64,000 bases of DNA from Leadbetterella sp. (lineage in GTDB: Bacteria; Bacteroidota; Bacteroidia; Cytophagales; Spirosomataceae): the NCBI GenBank assembly GCA_019638185.1, contig JAHBUH010000001.1, positions 1 through 64,000 on the forward strand. The letters run 5' to 3'. Position numbers and translations under genes: made by a program. Position 1 is the first letter of the stretch, and each line of letters starts with the position of its first letter. Under the pieces are notes generated by a model, which was given only the letters and a program-made list of their open reading frames with translations, ran no database searches and was not told the origin of the DNA. Below are positions 63,140 through 64,000 of this stretch, piece after piece.

Positions 63140-63766
63140 TTAAAACTCCACTTCGCCCAGCCCTTCCCGCACTACTTCAAAGTGGTCAGGATCCGTGCAG
63201 TCAATGATGGTGGAGGGAATAATGCCGCTCCACCCCCCGTCAATGATGATGTCAGCAATGTACTGGTTCTCTTCGTAAATGACCTCTATTTCATTCGGGT
63301 ATTCCAGGATGTTTTCCTCGTCGTACTTTACGGAAGAGGTGATAATGGGTTTCCCCAGTTCGCGTATCAGCGTTTCGGGGATATTATGGTCAGGAACCCG
63401 GATACCGATGGTCTTCCGGTTCGTTTGCAGGATCCGCGGCAGTTCATTGGTGGAAGGAAGAATAAAGGTGTAGGGGCCGGGCAGGTATTGCTTCATCAGC
63501 CGGAAGGCCTCATTGGAAACTTTGGCGTAGGTGGCGATATCGCTCAGGTCGTGGCACACGATAGAGAATTTGTTCTGGTTAGGCTTGATGCCCTTGATCC
63601 TGCACAGCTTCTCCACCGCCCGGGTGTGATAGCTGTTGCAGCCCATAGAATATACGGTATCGGTGGGATAAATGATGATCCCACCGTCTTCCAGGCACTC
63701 TACTACCCGTTTGATCTTCCGCATGTCCGGGTTACCCGGGATAATTTCTATGAGTTCAGCGGCCAT
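63140..63766 (-). CDS. Sua5/YciO/YrdC family threonylcarbamoyladenylate synthase-like protein
   Basis: About 208 residues from the ATG at 63766 (MAAELIEIIPGNPD). It has the family motifs GGIIIYPTDTVYSMGCN, KGIKPNQNKFSIVCHD, YLPGPYTFILPST, GIRVPDHNIP and a C-terminal SGIIPSTIIDCT. The enzyme makes the L-threonylcarbamoyl-AMP used for t6A37 of tRNA. The YciO-like branch is an alternative. It overlaps the end of the upstream peptidase gene by 11 bp. Confidence 0.88.
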   Translation of the reverse strand: MAAELIEIIPGNPDMRKIKRVVECLEDGGIIIYPTDTVYSMGCNSYHTRAVEKLCRIKGIKPNQNKFSIVCHDLSDIATYAKVSNEAFRLMKQYLPGPYTFILPSTNELPRILQTNRKTIGIRVPDHNIPETLIRELGKPIITSSVKYDEENILEYPNEIEVIYEENQYIADIIIDGGWSGIIPSTIIDCTDPDHFEVVREGLGEVEF

Positions 63767-64000
63767 TCGGTTTAGCGTTATGAAGGTCAGCATAATTGAT
63801 GACCAGGTTACAGAGCGTCCTCACCCCGTTTTTAAAGCCCGATTCGTCCAGGTAAAAATCGGGCGTGTGATGCGGCGCGGCTTTCTCCTCCGGTGTGCCC
63901 GCCGGCCGGCCACCCAGGAAAAAGAACACGCCCGGTACCTTCTCCTGGTAATAACTGAAGTCTTCGGCTCCCATCACGGCGGGAATCTCCCTGACCATAT
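63756..64000 (-). CDS. M20-family metallopeptidase/amidohydrolase, C-terminal part only
   Basis: The frame is open to the right window edge, so only the last 81 or so residues are visible. AVMGAEDFSYYQEKVPGVFFFLGG is the typical C-terminal signature of M20 amidohydrolases (hippurate hydrolase/aminoacylase type), with the metal-binding Glu in GAEDF. HHTPDFYLDE is the second conserved element. The stop codon overlaps the start of the YrdC gene. Confidence 0.85.
   Translation of the reverse strand, partial: MVREIPAVMGAEDFSYYQEKVPGVFFFLGGRPAGTPEEKAAPHHTPDFYLDESGFKNGVRTLCNLVINYADLHNAKPNGR

Overview
The window looks like chromosome from a member of the Bacteroidota, most likely a Cytophagales-type bacterium. 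The evidence is a SusC/SusD pair, a type IX secretion (T9SS) C-terminal sorting domain, a PD40/OmpA outer-membrane protein, LytTR regulators, lipoproteins with short Bacteroidota-style lipoboxes, promoters of the TAnnTTTG (-7) type, and few recognisable Shine-Dalgarno sequences. The DNA is about half GC, except for the first 1.3 kb, which is clearly AT-rich and looks foreign. No rRNA, tRNA, CRISPR array or insertion sequence was recognised. All positions were read by eye and no database search was run.

Layout. 1-1.3 kb: an AT-rich, edge-truncated gene for an exported protein. 1.6-5.2 kb: an orphan NarL-type response regulator and a GH78 alpha-L-rhamnosidase whose 3' end is triplicated in a 53-bp tandem array. 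5.3-10.7 kb: minus-strand clusters holding an SH3/hydrolase plus membrane protein pair, a lipoprotein/HD/YitT run, and a stand-alone LytTR protein. Two promoters in this stretch share an unusual palindromic operator at identical spacing. 11-14.7 kb: an operon for a sodium:solute symporter, a SUMF1-fold protein and a Tat-exported Gfo/Idh oxidoreductase. 14.9-19.7 kb: housekeeping genes (clpS, recR, exported SOD, queG, gdhA). 20-25 kb: a GH3 glycosidase, then feoA-feoB and a tiny Cys-rich Feo-associated protein. 25-40.5 kb: metabolic and housekeeping genes (CoA-transferase, DUF72, a tyrosine recombinase with a changed active site, BaiN-like flavoprotein, Tex, TauE, class C serine hydrolase, DinB, menA, GPx, MscS, a SerB-SerA fusion, a TPR lipoprotein). 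40.5-49.3 kb: a tandem Uma2 protein, a probable zinc-responsive divergent locus, susD/susC and an acyl-CoA dehydrogenase. 49.4-61.7 kb: a membrane-anchored regulator-like protein, then a propeller-sensor kinase, a LytTR response regulator, a beta-barrel/thrombospondin-repeat protein, a PD40/OmpA protein, a collagen-like lipoprotein and a decayed T9SS cargo gene. 61.8-64 kb: a second tandem Uma2 gene, a Sua5/YrdC protein and an M20 peptidase cut by the window edge.

The most interesting system is at 50.9-60.9 kb. Two promoters, in front of the barrel/OmpA operon and in front of the collagen-like lipoprotein, carry near-identical 20-bp-period direct repeats (TACCGGATT). In both, the repeats lie the same distance from the -7 box. 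Direct repeats of this kind are typical LytTR binding sites, and a LytTR response regulator with its propeller kinase lies immediately upstream. I infer a local sensory circuit controlling a cell-envelope complex that may connect to T9SS. Secondary candidates are a Zur-like palindrome in a divergent metal locus (41.9-43.2 kb) and the palindromic operator shared by the promoters near 7.7 and 10.7 kb.
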